DNA from: Cryptoclostridium sp964637365
Lineage (GTDB): Bacteria > Bacillota > Dehalobacteriia > UBA7702
Direction of reading: 5' to 3'
Assembly (NCBI GenBank): GCA_964637365.1
Contig: CAZWWH010000002.1
Location: 124,001 to 188,000 of the forward strand
Length of the DNA: 64,000 nt
This document shows, piece after piece, positions 44,976 to 55,150 of this stretch. A program made the translations under genes and the position numbers. Numbering within the stretch: the first letter of the stretch is position 1; each line of letters starts with the position of its first letter. The notes beneath the pieces are model-generated. The model was not told the DNA's origin, ran no database searches, and worked only from the letters and a program-made list of their open reading frames with translations.

Positions 44976-45662
44976 ATGTCTCGTATATTTTTGGTTGAGG
45001 ATGATAAGGAGATCGCTAAAAACCTTGCACTTTTACTCCGCTCGGAAGGATTTACCGTGTTCTCCGCACCTACACAGAGAGAAGCCGTCGCCATGCTTGC
45101 AGGAAGTAGATTCGACCTGGCTCTGGTAGACATTTCCCTGCCTGATGGAAACGGTTTCACGGTTTGTACAGAAATCAAGCAAATGCAGGATATTCCTGTC
45201 ATCTTTTTGACGGCTTCCGGAGATGAATCCAGCGTTGTTACGGGATTAAATATGGGGGCCGATGATTATATTACGAAGCCGTTTCGTTCGCGCGAATTGA
45301 TTGCACGAATCAAAACCGCCCTGCGAAAAAATGGCTCATTCCCCTCTGCTTTTGGGATCTGCGATCTTTCTGTGGATACAGCAAGCGGCATCGTAAAAAA
45401 AGACGGCAACGAAGTCTTTCTTTCCGCTTTAGAATACCGTTTGTTGTTGATATTTATTAACAACCCTAAAAGTATTATCCCAAGAAGCAGACTGCTTGAT
45501 GAATTGTGGGATGCGGCAGGCGAGTTTGTTAATGATAATACATTAACAGTGTACATCAAACGCCTGAGGGAAAAGATAGAAAACGACCCCGCTAACCCAC
45601 AGATTATTCTGACTGTTCGCGGAACGGGATATCGATTGGGGGATGGGTATGCTTCGGAATAA
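44976..45662 (+). CDS. OmpR/PhoB-family response regulator
   Basis: The 228-residue protein has a receiver domain with acidic pocket EDD (8-10), phospho-acceptor D52 (VDISLPDG), the threonine and lysine (FLTAS, DDYITKPF), and a C-terminal winged helix with VNDNTLTVYIKRLREKI. It is paired with the kinase encoded next (20-bp overlap) and probably controls the ABC exporter genes downstream, as in Bce/Vra-type antimicrobial peptide sensing modules. The ligand is unknown. Confidence 0.95.
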   Translation: MSRIFLVEDDKEIAKNLALLLRSEGFTVFSAPTQREAVAMLAGSRFDLALVDISLPDGNGFTVCTEIKQMQDIPVIFLTASGDESSVVTGLNMGADDYITKPFRSRELIARIKTALRKNGSFPSAFGICDLSVDTASGIVKKDGNEVFLSALEYRLLLIFINNPKSIIPRSRLLDELWDAAGEFVNDNTLTVYIKRLREKIENDPANPQIILTVRGTGYRLGDGYASE

Positions 45663-46638
45663 AGAGCTTCGGCAGCTTGTCACCTGGTTTTCCTTAATAG
45701 CGATTGCCACAGTGATGCTGGGATTTGCCATCAATACAGCAACAGGGATTCTTGCCATTGCTTCTGCTGCCGCCTTTGGAACAGCGATTTTTGTGTTTAC
45801 CAAAGCCCGATACAAAAATATCGCACAAATTGCAGATCAAATTGATCTAGTGCTTCATAATGCCGACCATCTATATATTAGTAAAGCGGACGAGGGGGAG
45901 CTTTCCATTCTGCAAAGCGAGATAACAAAAATGACGCTACGTATTCGAGAGCAAAATGCCGCGCTGAAAAAAGAAAAAGAACATCTTGCCGATTCACTGG
46001 CCGACATCGCTCATCAGCTTCGCACTCCTCTCACATCTATAAACCTTATGATGTCATTGTTAAGAAACTCCTCTGATGAAAACGAAAGGAAAAACTTGCT
46101 GCGGGAAACTGAGGAATTGCTTGTGCGAATGGACTGGTTGATCACCTCCCTTTTAAAATTATCACGTCTGGACGCAGGTATCGTGGTGTTCCAAAGAGAA
46201 CGAGTCGATGTGAATCACTTAATAAACACCGCGCTTCTCCCTCTTCTAATTCCTATGGAACTACACGATATTACTTTACGGATCGACGTACCGAAAGGGA
46301 TAATAATCTTGGGTGATCCAAGCTGGCTTTCAGAAGCAATTCAAAATATTCTCAAAAATTGTATGGAAAGCGTAGGTGACAATGGAACAATTAAGATTTC
46401 TTGTGAGGATAATCCCCTATTTACCGAAATTACAATCCACGACAGTGGCTCAGGCTTTGAGAAAGAAGATTTGCCCTTCCTGTTTGACAGGTTTTATCGT
46501 GGCAAAAACTCGGCTGCTACAGGATATGGCATTGGCTTGGCACTCTGCAAGACAATTATTATGCGGCAGGGCGGAACAATAACCGCAAAAAATCACCCGC
46601 AGGGCGGTGCAAGATTTACCATCCGTTTCCCAAAGTGA
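45643..46638 (+). CDS. Sensor histidine kinase
   Basis: The 331-residue kinase has two close membrane helices (residues 8-50) with almost no extracellular loop, typical of intramembrane-sensing kinases. Then follow the H-box DIAHQLRTPLTS, N-box NILKNCMESV, G1 HDSGSGF, F-box FDRFYRG and G2 GYGIGLALC. The lack of a sensor loop suggests that the ABC permease passes on the signal, as in BceS systems. ATG 45643 or ATG 45649 could be the start. Confidence 0.93.
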   Translation: MGMLRNKELRQLVTWFSLIAIATVMLGFAINTATGILAIASAAAFGTAIFVFTKARYKNIAQIADQIDLVLHNADHLYISKADEGELSILQSEITKMTLRIREQNAALKKEKEHLADSLADIAHQLRTPLTSINLMMSLLRNSSDENERKNLLRETEELLVRMDWLITSLLKLSRLDAGIVVFQRERVDVNHLINTALLPLLIPMELHDITLRIDVPKGIIILGDPSWLSEAIQNILKNCMESVGDNGTIKISCEDNPLFTEITIHDSGSGFEKEDLPFLFDRFYRGKNSAATGYGIGLALCKTIIMRQGGTITAKNHPQGGARFTIRFPK

Positions 46639-46720
46639 CAGATCTCTCACCAGAAAGTCACAAAGATGTAAGCGTAAAGTTCTATGATATGGGTAACCAC
46701 AACAAAGGGAGGCTCAGTTA

Positions 46721-47411
46721 ATGGAATTTTTGAATATTGACAATCTATGCAAGGTTTATGGCAAGGATGAAAATCAGGTTACTGCATTGGACCATGTTTC
46801 GCTTACCATCGAAAAGGGGGGAATTTACCGCAATCATCGGATCCTCCGGTTCCGGCAAATCCACATTGCTTCATATTATTGCCGGCGTAGATATGCCGAC
46901 AAGCGGAAAAGTATATCTGGACGAACAGGACGTATATGCGCAAAACAATAAAAACCTTGCTATTTTCCGCAGGCGGCAGGTTGGACTGATTTATCAGTTT
47001 CACAACCTCATTCCTACTCTAAATGTGGTAGAAAACATCACACTCCCTATTCTAATGGACAAGAGAAAGATCAATCAGGAACGACTGAACGACCTATTGG
47101 ATCTGCTTGGACTGCAAGAACGCAAAAAGCATTTGCCCAACCAGCTTTCAGGCGGCCAGCAGCAGCGCGTTGCCATCGGTCGCGCTTTGATGAACGCACC
47201 GGCAGTCATGCTGGCCGATGAACCCACAGGCAGTTTAGACAGTCGTAATGGGCATGAAATCATCAAACTGCTGAAAGAAAGCAATAAAAAATATGGGCAG
47301 ACCCTGCTCCTCGTCACCCATGACGAAAATATTGCCTTGCAGGCAGACCGCATTATTACCATCGCAGACGGAAAAGTGGTGCGGGATGAGAGACAGGTGA
47401 TGCGGTCATGA
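46721..47411 (+). pseudogene. ABC exporter ATP-binding protein with a frameshift in a G-run
   Basis: ATG 46721 gives NIDNLCKVYGKDENQVTALD and then SLTIEKG, after which the frame fails. Removing one base from the G6 run at 46816-46821 restores GEFTAIIGSSGSGKSTLLH (Walker A) and then LSGGQQQRVAIGRA, VMLADEPTGSLDSR and LVTHDE, ending 47411. The whole is 691 nt, one more than a multiple of three. It belongs to the LolD/MacB/BceA ATPase type. The downstream permease is intact, so this could be a recent mutation, a slippage-prone switch, or a sequence error. Confidence 0.85.
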
Positions 47412-49951
47412 ACATTTTCAATAAAGTCGCCCTGCAGGGTTTGAAAAAAAATCGCACACGAACGCTTATAACGATTATCGGGGTGATTCTGTCTGCTGCT
47501 TTGTTCTCGGGGGTCGCCACTCTTGCCGTTTCCCTGCAAAGTTATATGATTAACGGCGCCACTACCAAATATGGCAGCTGGCATGTGGAGCTACCTGCCG
47601 CGGATTCCTCCTTTGCAGCGGATGCCGAGGGGGACAGCCGTATTGCGGATGTCGTAACACTGCAAAACATTGGCTATGCAGCGCTGGAGGACAGCAAAAA
47701 CGATGCCAAACCGTACCTTTTTCTTTCTGGTTGGGACAAAAAGGCTTTTGAGACGCTGCCCCTCAAACTACTTTCCGGTAGGCTGCCGGAAAATAGCAAC
47801 GAAGTCTTGATACCAGCCCATCTCGCGTCAAACGGCGGCGTTAAAATCTCGGTGGGCGACACCATCACCCTTGCGGTCGGCGACCGAATGAGCGGCAGCA
47901 AGACGTTGAGCCAGCACAATTCGTATTCCTCAGGGTCAGAAACGCTTGCACCTACGACGCAGAAAACCTATACTGTCGTCGGCATCTGCCAGCGCCCGGC
48001 AATTGAGGAATACAATGCACCCGGCTACACCTTAATTACGACAACGGATACCACTACAGCGGACAGTCTTGCCGTTTTTATCACGTTAAAAAACCCCTAT
48101 CAGATTCATTCCTACACAAAAGATATCAAGGGTGATAATGGCTATGTATTAAACGATGATGTGCTACGCTTTATGGGGCTTTCTGGCGAAAAAATATTCA
48201 CCGCGCTGTTTTATTCGATCGTCGGCATTTTGGTGATACTGGTCGTGATCGGCTCAGTATTTTTAATTTACAACGCTTTCAATATTTCCTTGAACGAACG
48301 CACTCACCAGTTTGGGATCCTGATGTCGGTGGGAGCGACGGCAAAGCAATTGCGCAACTCGGTTCTGTTTGAGGGGATTTGCATCGGCCTTATCGGCATC
48401 CCGCTCGGCATTTTAGTCGGGCTTCCTAGCATCAAACTCGTGCTTTCTCTTGTGGAAAGGAATTTTGTAAACGTCATGTATAGCAATGTACCGCTCTCGC
48501 TAGTGGTATCGGTGCCCGCCATTATCGCTGCCGCTGTCGTCAGCCTTGTAACGATTCTGATTTCAGCGTATATCCCGGCCAGAAAAGCCGCGGCCATGCC
48601 GGTGATGGATTGTATCCGTCAGACAAATGAGGTCAAGTTGGAGGCAAAAAAACTGAAAACCTCGCGGTTTGCACAACGATTTTTCGGTCTGGAGGAAACG
48701 CTAGCACTCAAAAATTTCAAGCGCAACAAAAGGCGCTACCGCAGCATCATTTTGTCGCTTACTTTCAGCGTCGTACTATTTGTTGCCGCAAGTACATTTG
48801 GCAACTATTTGAACCAAGTTGCGGAGAGCTCCAACGAGGCCGTGGAACAATACGACATCGTTCTTTCTACCCGCGACATGGAGGAAAGCGAGTTGTTCCA
48901 GCTTTATGACGAATTAAAAGGTGTCACTGGTGTGACGGCAAACGCATATCAGGCGGACGCAACCTACCCTTGTACGCTCAACACAGGTGAGCTTTCCGAC
49001 CATTTTCTTGATACCTTCGGGGAATTTATGGAGTGTGATGGAAAAAGCCAAACGATAGACGCTATGCTAGATGCTGTATTTGTAGATGACGACACCTACC
49101 AAAACCTGCTCAAAAGTCTTAATCTGCCTGCGGAGGAATATACCGGACAAGATGACAAAATGATTATGGTAGGGTATATTCAGGGGTATTTATATATGCA
49201 GGCTGAGCCGATGGAGATAACGCTTTGCAATGAGAACAGTGACGCGGTGAAAACAGTCCGTGCTACCTACGTAAATGATTACCCTGACTTACTGCCAGCA
49301 GAAGCAGGCGATCACTTCCGCGGTTACTCGCTGATGCTGATCGCCCCTTACGAGGCAAAGTCGCGGTTTGATGCTCTGGGCACAGCGACTGTGACCACGC
49401 TGGGTATGACCTTTGAATCCGATGCTCCCGGGCAATCCACATCGCAAATGCAGACAATCATCGACGCAAACGGTATCACCGCCGACTATAATCTTCACAA
49501 TGTCTATGATGTTCTTGAGCAAAATCGCAATCTCAGCTTTATCATCAATCTGTTTTCAGCCGTTTTTATCGCCATGATCACGCTAATATCGATTACGAAC
49601 GTCTTCAACACGATTTCCACCAATATCAAACTGCGCAGACGAGAGCTGGCTATGCTCCGTTCTGTGGGAATGTCCGATCGGGATTTTAGCCAAATGATGT
49701 GCTTTGAATGCGTCCTTTATGGAGCACGGACAATGTTATGGGGGCTACCTCTCTCGGTGATACTGACCTGCCTGATTTACAAGGGCATGGTTCTCGGCGG
49801 CGGCTTTCATCTCAGCTTTATTTTTCCATGGAGCAGCATAGTCATCAGCATCCTTGGCGTATTTTTAATCGTGTTCCTCTCAATGCTGTATGCAACCAGC
49901 AAGATTAAAAAAGAAAATATCATTGACGCACTTCGGGATGAAATGACTTAA
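47408..49951 (+). CDS. FtsX-like ABC transporter permease
   Basis: The 847-residue permease has an N-terminal membrane helix, a large extracellular domain (about 45-260), a cluster of three helices (FtsX domain 1, 270-400), a further helix at 455 and extracellular domain (480-690), and a final FtsX domain (700-847). This duplicated plan is common in peptide- or antibiotic-responsive exporters. The start overlaps the ATPase stop (ATGA). Codon third positions around 47,600-48,600 look more GC-rich than in flanking genes, suggesting transfer. Confidence 0.9.
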   Translation: MNIFNKVALQGLKKNRTRTLITIIGVILSAALFSGVATLAVSLQSYMINGATTKYGSWHVELPAADSSFAADAEGDSRIADVVTLQNIGYAALEDSKNDAKPYLFLSGWDKKAFETLPLKLLSGRLPENSNEVLIPAHLASNGGVKISVGDTITLAVGDRMSGSKTLSQHNSYSSGSETLAPTTQKTYTVVGICQRPAIEEYNAPGYTLITTTDTTTADSLAVFITLKNPYQIHSYTKDIKGDNGYVLNDDVLRFMGLSGEKIFTALFYSIVGILVILVVIGSVFLIYNAFNISLNERTHQFGILMSVGATAKQLRNSVLFEGICIGLIGIPLGILVGLPSIKLVLSLVERNFVNVMYSNVPLSLVVSVPAIIAAAVVSLVTILISAYIPARKAAAMPVMDCIRQTNEVKLEAKKLKTSRFAQRFFGLEETLALKNFKRNKRRYRSIILSLTFSVVLFVAASTFGNYLNQVAESSNEAVEQYDIVLSTRDMEESELFQLYDELKGVTGVTANAYQADATYPCTLNTGELSDHFLDTFGEFMECDGKSQTIDAMLDAVFVDDDTYQNLLKSLNLPAEEYTGQDDKMIMVGYIQGYLYMQAEPMEITLCNENSDAVKTVRATYVNDYPDLLPAEAGDHFRGYSLMLIAPYEAKSRFDALGTATVTTLGMTFESDAPGQSTSQMQTIIDANGITADYNLHNVYDVLEQNRNLSFIINLFSAVFIAMITLISITNVFNTISTNIKLRRRELAMLRSVGMSDRDFSQMMCFECVLYGARTMLWGLPLSVILTCLIYKGMVLGGGFHLSFIFPWSSIVISILGVFLIVFLSMLYATSKIKKENIIDALRDEMT

Positions 49952-50310
49952 TCCCAAATCGCCCAAGAAATAACTTTAGTGAGGAAGCGGATAAAATACA
50001 AGACAATACATCATTAAAATCAACAAAATAGCATTGATTTAAACCGATTTACCTGAAATTAATAAGGAATAATCTACTCTAAGACGGTAAATGAAAAAGC
50101 CTTCGTATAGTAGACACATTCTCATTTACTTATCAAGCGGCAGCTTTGAGAAATCAGAGCCGCCGCTTTTTCCGCTTTTTTGTTCATTTGAGAAAAGAAT
50201 AAGAAATAAAGGACCCAACATAGCCATCCAACGGTGTCATTCAAGATCGCTTGCACCCTAAAACCATCAATATAAGAGTTCTTTTTATATGTACATATCT
50301 TAAATTTCGA
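49952..50310. other. Intergenic region with terminator
   Basis: It holds no gene I can support. A terminator for the exporter operon lies at 50136-50172; the remainder is AT-rich. Confidence 0.6.
50136..50172 (+). terminator. Rho-independent terminator after the ABC permease gene
   Basis: The stem AGCGGC-GCTTTGA / TCAGAGC-GCCGCT with small internal mismatches and a GAAA loop is followed by T5. Confidence 0.8.
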
Positions 50311-50339
50311 TTGACATTTTCTTTAGATTATGATAAATT
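50311..50339 (+). promoter_or_regulatory. Promoter of the TetR-MMPL operon
   Basis: TTGACA, 17 bp and TAAATT preceded by TGA (extended -10). The start site would fall at the edge of the operator that follows. Confidence 0.8.
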
Positions 50340-50344
50340 CAATC

Positions 50345-50360
50345 GTAAACAATGGTTTAC
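50345..50360 (+). promoter_or_regulatory. Probable TetR-family operator
   Basis: The dyad GTAAAC-AATG-GTTTAC overlaps the predicted transcription start, 26 bp before the tetR ATG. Position and symmetry fit autorepression by the adjacent TetR-like protein. Confidence 0.75.
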
Positions 50361-50385
50361 TAATGTATTTTCATGGAGGTTTAAG

Positions 50386-51006
50386 ATGCAGATTCAAAAG
50401 GAATTCATAAGAAAGCGAATTATTAAATCTGCTACCAAGGAATTTTTGAATGCTGACTATCACAAAGCATCTTTGCGCAAAATTGCTGCTGCTGCCGATA
50501 TCACACCAGGGAATATTTATCGTTATTTTGAAGACAAGGCAGCTCTCTATAAAGCCACGGTAGCTCCAGCCTGGAACGGGATTCAGGAACTATTCCATAT
50601 GGCAGGTTCCATACATTATTCAGACTATTCAGAAAATACTGTCGTTATGATTACCAATGAGCTGGCAAAAATTTTTATTTTGGAGCAGGATGGATTCATG
50701 ATTCTAATTAAAAATGATCCCCACTCCCCTATTACAGATGTTAGAGAAACACTGATTTCCATGATACAAACATGCATTTCAGACAATATGGCAGAGAATA
50801 CTTGGGGAATATCCACCGATCCTGTTCTTATCGGTACACTCGCCATCTCAATTACGGAATCCATGATATATATTTTTCAAAAATTTGACGGGAATATCCC
50901 TCTTCTAAAAAAACGATTAAACATAACATTGGATTTACTTCTCAATAGCTTTCAAAATAGCTTAGAAAGGGAGATTCGTTATGCTGTCACTGATCCGATT
51001 TTATGA
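50386..51006 (+). CDS. TetR/AcrR family transcriptional regulator
   Basis: The product is 206 residues from ATG 50386, with TGGAGG upstream; upstream in-frame codons run through the promoter and are rejected. The N-terminal HTH reads SLRKIAAAADITPGNIYRYFEDKAALY. The C-terminal ligand domain has no recognised signature. It overlaps the MMPL gene by 26 bp and probably represses the exporter operon until an inducer binds. Confidence 0.94.
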   Translation: MQIQKEFIRKRIIKSATKEFLNADYHKASLRKIAAAADITPGNIYRYFEDKAALYKATVAPAWNGIQELFHMAGSIHYSDYSENTVVMITNELAKIFILEQDGFMILIKNDPHSPITDVRETLISMIQTCISDNMAENTWGISTDPVLIGTLAISITESMIYIFQKFDGNIPLLKKRLNITLDLLLNSFQNSLEREIRYAVTDPIL

Positions 51007-53062
51007 CCGCCACAAAAAACTATTGTATCTGGTTTTCTTAGTCTTTATTCTTATGTGCGCCTTGATGGCTGCCCATGTTCATGTCAATTATGATATGACC
51101 GAATATTTACCCGAAGACAGCATAACCAAGAGGTCCATTTCTCTACTGGAATCTGAATTCACCTATCCAGGAACAGCAAGAGTCATGATTTCTGATGTAA
51201 CAATGTTGGAAGCTGCTGAAATCAAAAATAAAATAGCTCAGATAGATGGAATATCCACAGTACTATGGCTTGACGATTATGCCGACATCACAAAACCGGA
51301 AGCCTTTATCAATCAAAAATATTTGAATGATTTCTATTTGGAAGAAAAGGCGCTGTTCACCATTGAATTCAGCGAAGGTAATTACAGCACCGTTACTGAT
51401 GATGCCATTCAGTCCATCTATCAGCTGACCGACGGGAAAGCCGTCATCTCCGGCGCCGCAGAGGACAGCCGCTATATGCGGGAGGTCGTCAACAAAGAAA
51501 TGACGAAGATCATTCTCATTATTGTTCCCATCTGTCTCTTAATTCTAATGTTGGCGGGGAAAACATGGATTGAGCCCTTATTATATATTACCTCCATCGG
51601 TGTAGCTGTGGTTTTTAACATGGGCACAAATCTTATCTTCCCTAATATATCCTTTATCACCCAATCCATGTCAGCCGTATTGCAGTTGGCCATATCTATG
51701 GATTATTCTCTATTCCTTTTCCATAGATATTTGGAGGAACGGGATTTGGGAAATGATGTTCACCAGGCATTATCCAATGCTGTAAAGACTTCCTTCTCGT
51801 CCATTTCCTCCAGTGCTCTTACCACGGTAGCAGGATTCTTAGCGTTAATTTTTATGAGCTATTCCATCGGCACCGACTTGGGATTGGTTTTAGCCAAGGG
51901 AATTGCGTTCAGCTTTCTCTGTACTGTCACCTTCCTGCCTCTGCTAATTCTGTCCTTCCACCGCGTCATTGACAGAACAAGGCATAGTAACTTCATGCCA
52001 AAGTTTCAAAACAAACGGTTTATTCAGGGAAAAATTGCTGTCATCATCCTTGCTATCGTCATCGCGATTCCCTGCTTCTTGGCGCAACAAAATAATACTT
52101 TCCTCTATGGTGATACCTCAGGCAGTGCTGCATCTAATGACTCCACATCAAAAAAGGAACAAATCACCTCGTTATTCGGAGAATCCGACCCAGTAATGGT
52201 TTTGGTTCCCAACAATAATATTGGTGCAGAAAACGCTCTCTGCAAAGATTTGGAACAGCTCAATTATGTACGCAATGTCCAGAGCATTTCCACCTTGGCG
52301 GACCCAACCATTCCTCGAGACATTCTTCCGGAATCCCTGAGCAAACAGTTTCTTTCCGAAAAATACAGCCGTATCGTAGTGTTCCTGCGGCTGGGTGGAG
52401 AAAATGAAATGACCTACCAATCTACAAAGGATTTAGAGGAAATCGCGGAACGTCACTTTCCAGGACAATGGTATATGGCGGGAACAGGCACGGCTACCAC
52501 AGATATAAAAAATACCGTTGAAACCGATACCATTGTGATTACGCTGTTTTCTCTCATTGCCGTTGGTTCCATCGTACTACTGACATTTCGCTCCATCTCC
52601 ATTCCCATTCTGCTACTTCTTGTCATTGAGTTATCCATTTGGATTAATATGTCAGTTCCTTATTTCCAAGGAACCAAGTTGGTCTTCATCGGTTATTTGG
52701 TCATTAACTCCATCCAACTGGGCGCAACCATCGATTATGCCATCTTAATGACCAGTCGTTATTTGGAGCATCGTACCAGAATGCATCCCGAAGCCGCCGC
52801 CCTAGGGGCATTGCAAACAGCGGGAAGCTCTGTGATTACCTCAGCCTTAATTCTCACTGCTGCCGGCACGGCGGAAGGTATTCTATCTAGCATTGGTTCG
52901 GTAAGCCAAATTGGCTATCTCTTAGGGCGCGGCGCACTATTGAGCGGTTTAATTGTCCTCACTGTCCTACCCAGACTATTAGTTCTTTGTGACAAGCTCA
53001 TTATGAAAACAACACTTCAGAAAAATCATCCATTAAAACGTTCCATGGAGGTGTCAGAATGA
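50981..53062 (+). CDS. MMPL/RND family transporter
   Basis: The 693-residue membrane protein has two repeats of one helix, an extracellular domain and five to six helices. The family motif appears twice: SMDYSLFLFHRYLEE near residue 240 and TIDYAILMTSRYLEHR near 585. MMPL-type proteins export lipids, peptides or toxic compounds using the proton gradient. AAAGGGAG precedes the ATG. The stop overlaps the next gene's ATG. Confidence 0.94.
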   Translation: MLSLIRFYDRHKKLLYLVFLVFILMCALMAAHVHVNYDMTEYLPEDSITKRSISLLESEFTYPGTARVMISDVTMLEAAEIKNKIAQIDGISTVLWLDDYADITKPEAFINQKYLNDFYLEEKALFTIEFSEGNYSTVTDDAIQSIYQLTDGKAVISGAAEDSRYMREVVNKEMTKIILIIVPICLLILMLAGKTWIEPLLYITSIGVAVVFNMGTNLIFPNISFITQSMSAVLQLAISMDYSLFLFHRYLEERDLGNDVHQALSNAVKTSFSSISSSALTTVAGFLALIFMSYSIGTDLGLVLAKGIAFSFLCTVTFLPLLILSFHRVIDRTRHSNFMPKFQNKRFIQGKIAVIILAIVIAIPCFLAQQNNTFLYGDTSGSAASNDSTSKKEQITSLFGESDPVMVLVPNNNIGAENALCKDLEQLNYVRNVQSISTLADPTIPRDILPESLSKQFLSEKYSRIVVFLRLGGENEMTYQSTKDLEEIAERHFPGQWYMAGTGTATTDIKNTVETDTIVITLFSLIAVGSIVLLTFRSISIPILLLLVIELSIWINMSVPYFQGTKLVFIGYLVINSIQLGATIDYAILMTSRYLEHRTRMHPEAAALGALQTAGSSVITSALILTAAGTAEGILSSIGSVSQIGYLLGRGALLSGLIVLTVLPRLLVLCDKLIMKTTLQKNHPLKRSMEVSE

Positions 53063-55077
53063 AAATCACTAAAATGCATGCATTATTTTTCGTATTTGCC
53101 CTAGTAGCATTGATGTTTCTGCCATTTCACACCATGGCAGCGGAAATTGAAAAAACTGAAACAGTATACGCTGAATTAAACAGTGATGGTTCTGTAAAAA
53201 ACGTAATGGTAGTTAACCATATCAATACTCCCCGGGCAGGCACTTATGTTGATTTCGGTACATATAGCTCCATCAATAATATCACTGGACAGGAAAAGCC
53301 TTTCATTGATGGCGAAAAAATCACTTGGGAACTCCCCAACTATGAAAATGGTTTTTACTATATCGGTACCATGAATCAATCTGCTTTGCCCTGGGATTTA
53401 TCAATTACTTACCGACTCGACGGAAAAACAGTAGAAGCCAAAGAGCTTGCCGGAAAAACTGGACAAGTGGAAATCCATCTTAAGGCAACGCCGAATTCCG
53501 AATCGCTCCCCTATTTTCAGGATAACTTCGCCATGCAGCTAACCCAAACATTAAATACGGATCTTTGCACTGACATCCATGCGGATGGTGCCACTTCCGT
53601 GATTGCCGGAAAAAGCGACAGTCTCGCTTACACTGTGCTCCCAGGAAAGCCGCTAGACGCCACGATCATATTCCAGGCCGAGGATCTGGAAATGAGCGGT
53701 TTTTCTGTCATTCTTTCTCCCTTCTCCATGTCGTCTTTCTCTTCGCTTTCAAATATGACAGGCAAAGTTGATCAAATGTACGACGCTATGGATCAAATGA
53801 TTGACGGTAACCGCCAACTGCAAACCGGCTTTCAAGATATCCTCGTGGCGATTAAGGCCATACAAAATGGTACCGGAGCATTGTCCCAAAATACAGAAAC
53901 AATTTCCGGGGGCTTTCTGGATTATGCTCAGGGATTAAATATGTTCAGCGAGTATATTAATGTATTTGCCTCTGAAATGGAAAATTCTATGGGGGCTTTG
54001 AAAGAAAGCACAAAGGAAATAGAAGCCGCTCAACAGGCCTTGACACAAAGTAGTCAAAGAATCCAGAAAATTCTAGGCCAGTTTGACCAGGAAATCGGAG
54101 TCTTTCAGGGGCAGATCAGCCAACTAGAAGCTGCCTTAACGGAATTAAACGCCGGACTAAGCAAGCTCAGTCAATCCCTTGGCGAATTAAAAACCGCAAA
54201 TGACTCCATGGGAAGCAAACTAAACGAAATAAACAGCCAATACGATTCATTACAAAGTAAATACGCAGAAATAACAGCAATACTTCAGGAGTATCTTGGC
54301 AACAGTGATTTAGCCAATGAGTTAAAGAATCATGAGGATCCAAAGGTTCGCGCATTGGCTGAAACTTATTTGAGAAATCAGTCCGGGATTTCCATCGCAG
54401 TATCTACTTTAGAAACGTTAAACACCAATTTCCAGACACTTAACGTCTCCTTTCATAGCGGTATGAAAGGAATGGAAACAGGCTATCAAGAAATCAGTAA
54501 TGGGATTGGCACCATGCAGTCTTCTATCAACGAAATTTTGAAGGGCATGGGTGAAGGTTTCGACTTTTCTCCTATCAAGAACCAGCTTTCCTCCCTTGAA
54601 AAGGAACTTGACCAAGCAAAATCGATTCTCGGGCAATTTAGGCTAGACGATATTTCTCTTAACTTTGAAGCTTTTATCCAGGGAATCCAAGGAATGCAGT
54701 CAGCAGCCGGCGACTTAAAAACAGGCTTTGGAAAAATCCAAACTGGTATGAAAGCAAGGCTCTTTCCGGGAATTTCCCAATTACATCAAGGTGCCACAAC
54801 ATTATATAACAACATTGACACCTTTCCTGCTGGTCTCCAAAGGCTTTTGACCGGACAGATTGCCCTAAAAAATGGTGTTGGTGACGCTTTGGCGATGTTG
54901 GACATTGATGAAAATGACGAGACCAAGGATGTATCCTTTGCATCAGATCAGGGCAGTGCATCCTCGGTGCAATTTATTATGAGCACACCTGCCATTGCGG
55001 TTGACAGCACCGTTTACACTGCTCCCCAGAAGGAAAAAACTAGCTTCTGGCAACGAATCAAAGACCTTTTTTCCTGA
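53059..55077 (+). CDS. Secreted coiled-coil partner of the MMPL exporter
   Basis: The 672-residue protein has a signal peptide (hydrophobic residues 8-25, cleavage after TMAA), a beta-rich N-terminal domain (about 30-230), then long helical stretches rich in Leu, Gln, Ser and Gly (240-600) resembling the YhgE/Pip-type repeats, and a tail ending FWQRIKDLFS. It shares a 4-bp ATGA overlap with the MMPL gene. Proteins of this layout recur beside MMPL genes in Clostridia and could form an envelope-spanning conduit or cap; no activity is known to me. Confidence 0.75.
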   Translation: MKITKMHALFFVFALVALMFLPFHTMAAEIEKTETVYAELNSDGSVKNVMVVNHINTPRAGTYVDFGTYSSINNITGQEKPFIDGEKITWELPNYENGFYYIGTMNQSALPWDLSITYRLDGKTVEAKELAGKTGQVEIHLKATPNSESLPYFQDNFAMQLTQTLNTDLCTDIHADGATSVIAGKSDSLAYTVLPGKPLDATIIFQAEDLEMSGFSVILSPFSMSSFSSLSNMTGKVDQMYDAMDQMIDGNRQLQTGFQDILVAIKAIQNGTGALSQNTETISGGFLDYAQGLNMFSEYINVFASEMENSMGALKESTKEIEAAQQALTQSSQRIQKILGQFDQEIGVFQGQISQLEAALTELNAGLSKLSQSLGELKTANDSMGSKLNEINSQYDSLQSKYAEITAILQEYLGNSDLANELKNHEDPKVRALAETYLRNQSGISIAVSTLETLNTNFQTLNVSFHSGMKGMETGYQEISNGIGTMQSSINEILKGMGEGFDFSPIKNQLSSLEKELDQAKSILGQFRLDDISLNFEAFIQGIQGMQSAAGDLKTGFGKIQTGMKARLFPGISQLHQGATTLYNNIDTFPAGLQRLLTGQIALKNGVGDALAMLDIDENDETKDVSFASDQGSASSVQFIMSTPAIAVDSTVYTAPQKEKTSFWQRIKDLFS

Positions 55078-55083
55078 TACATA

Positions 55084-55112
55084 TTGCATAATCATATAAT
55101 TTGCTTTACAAT
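55084..55112 (+). promoter_or_regulatory. Promoter of the DUF6612-like lipoprotein gene
   Basis: TTGCAT, 17 bp, TACAAT, 39 bp before the ATG. The lipoprotein can thus be expressed apart from the TetR operon. Confidence 0.6.
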
Positions 55113-55150
55113 ATAAAGAGACAAATACGTTTTAAAAGAAAGGATAAAAC

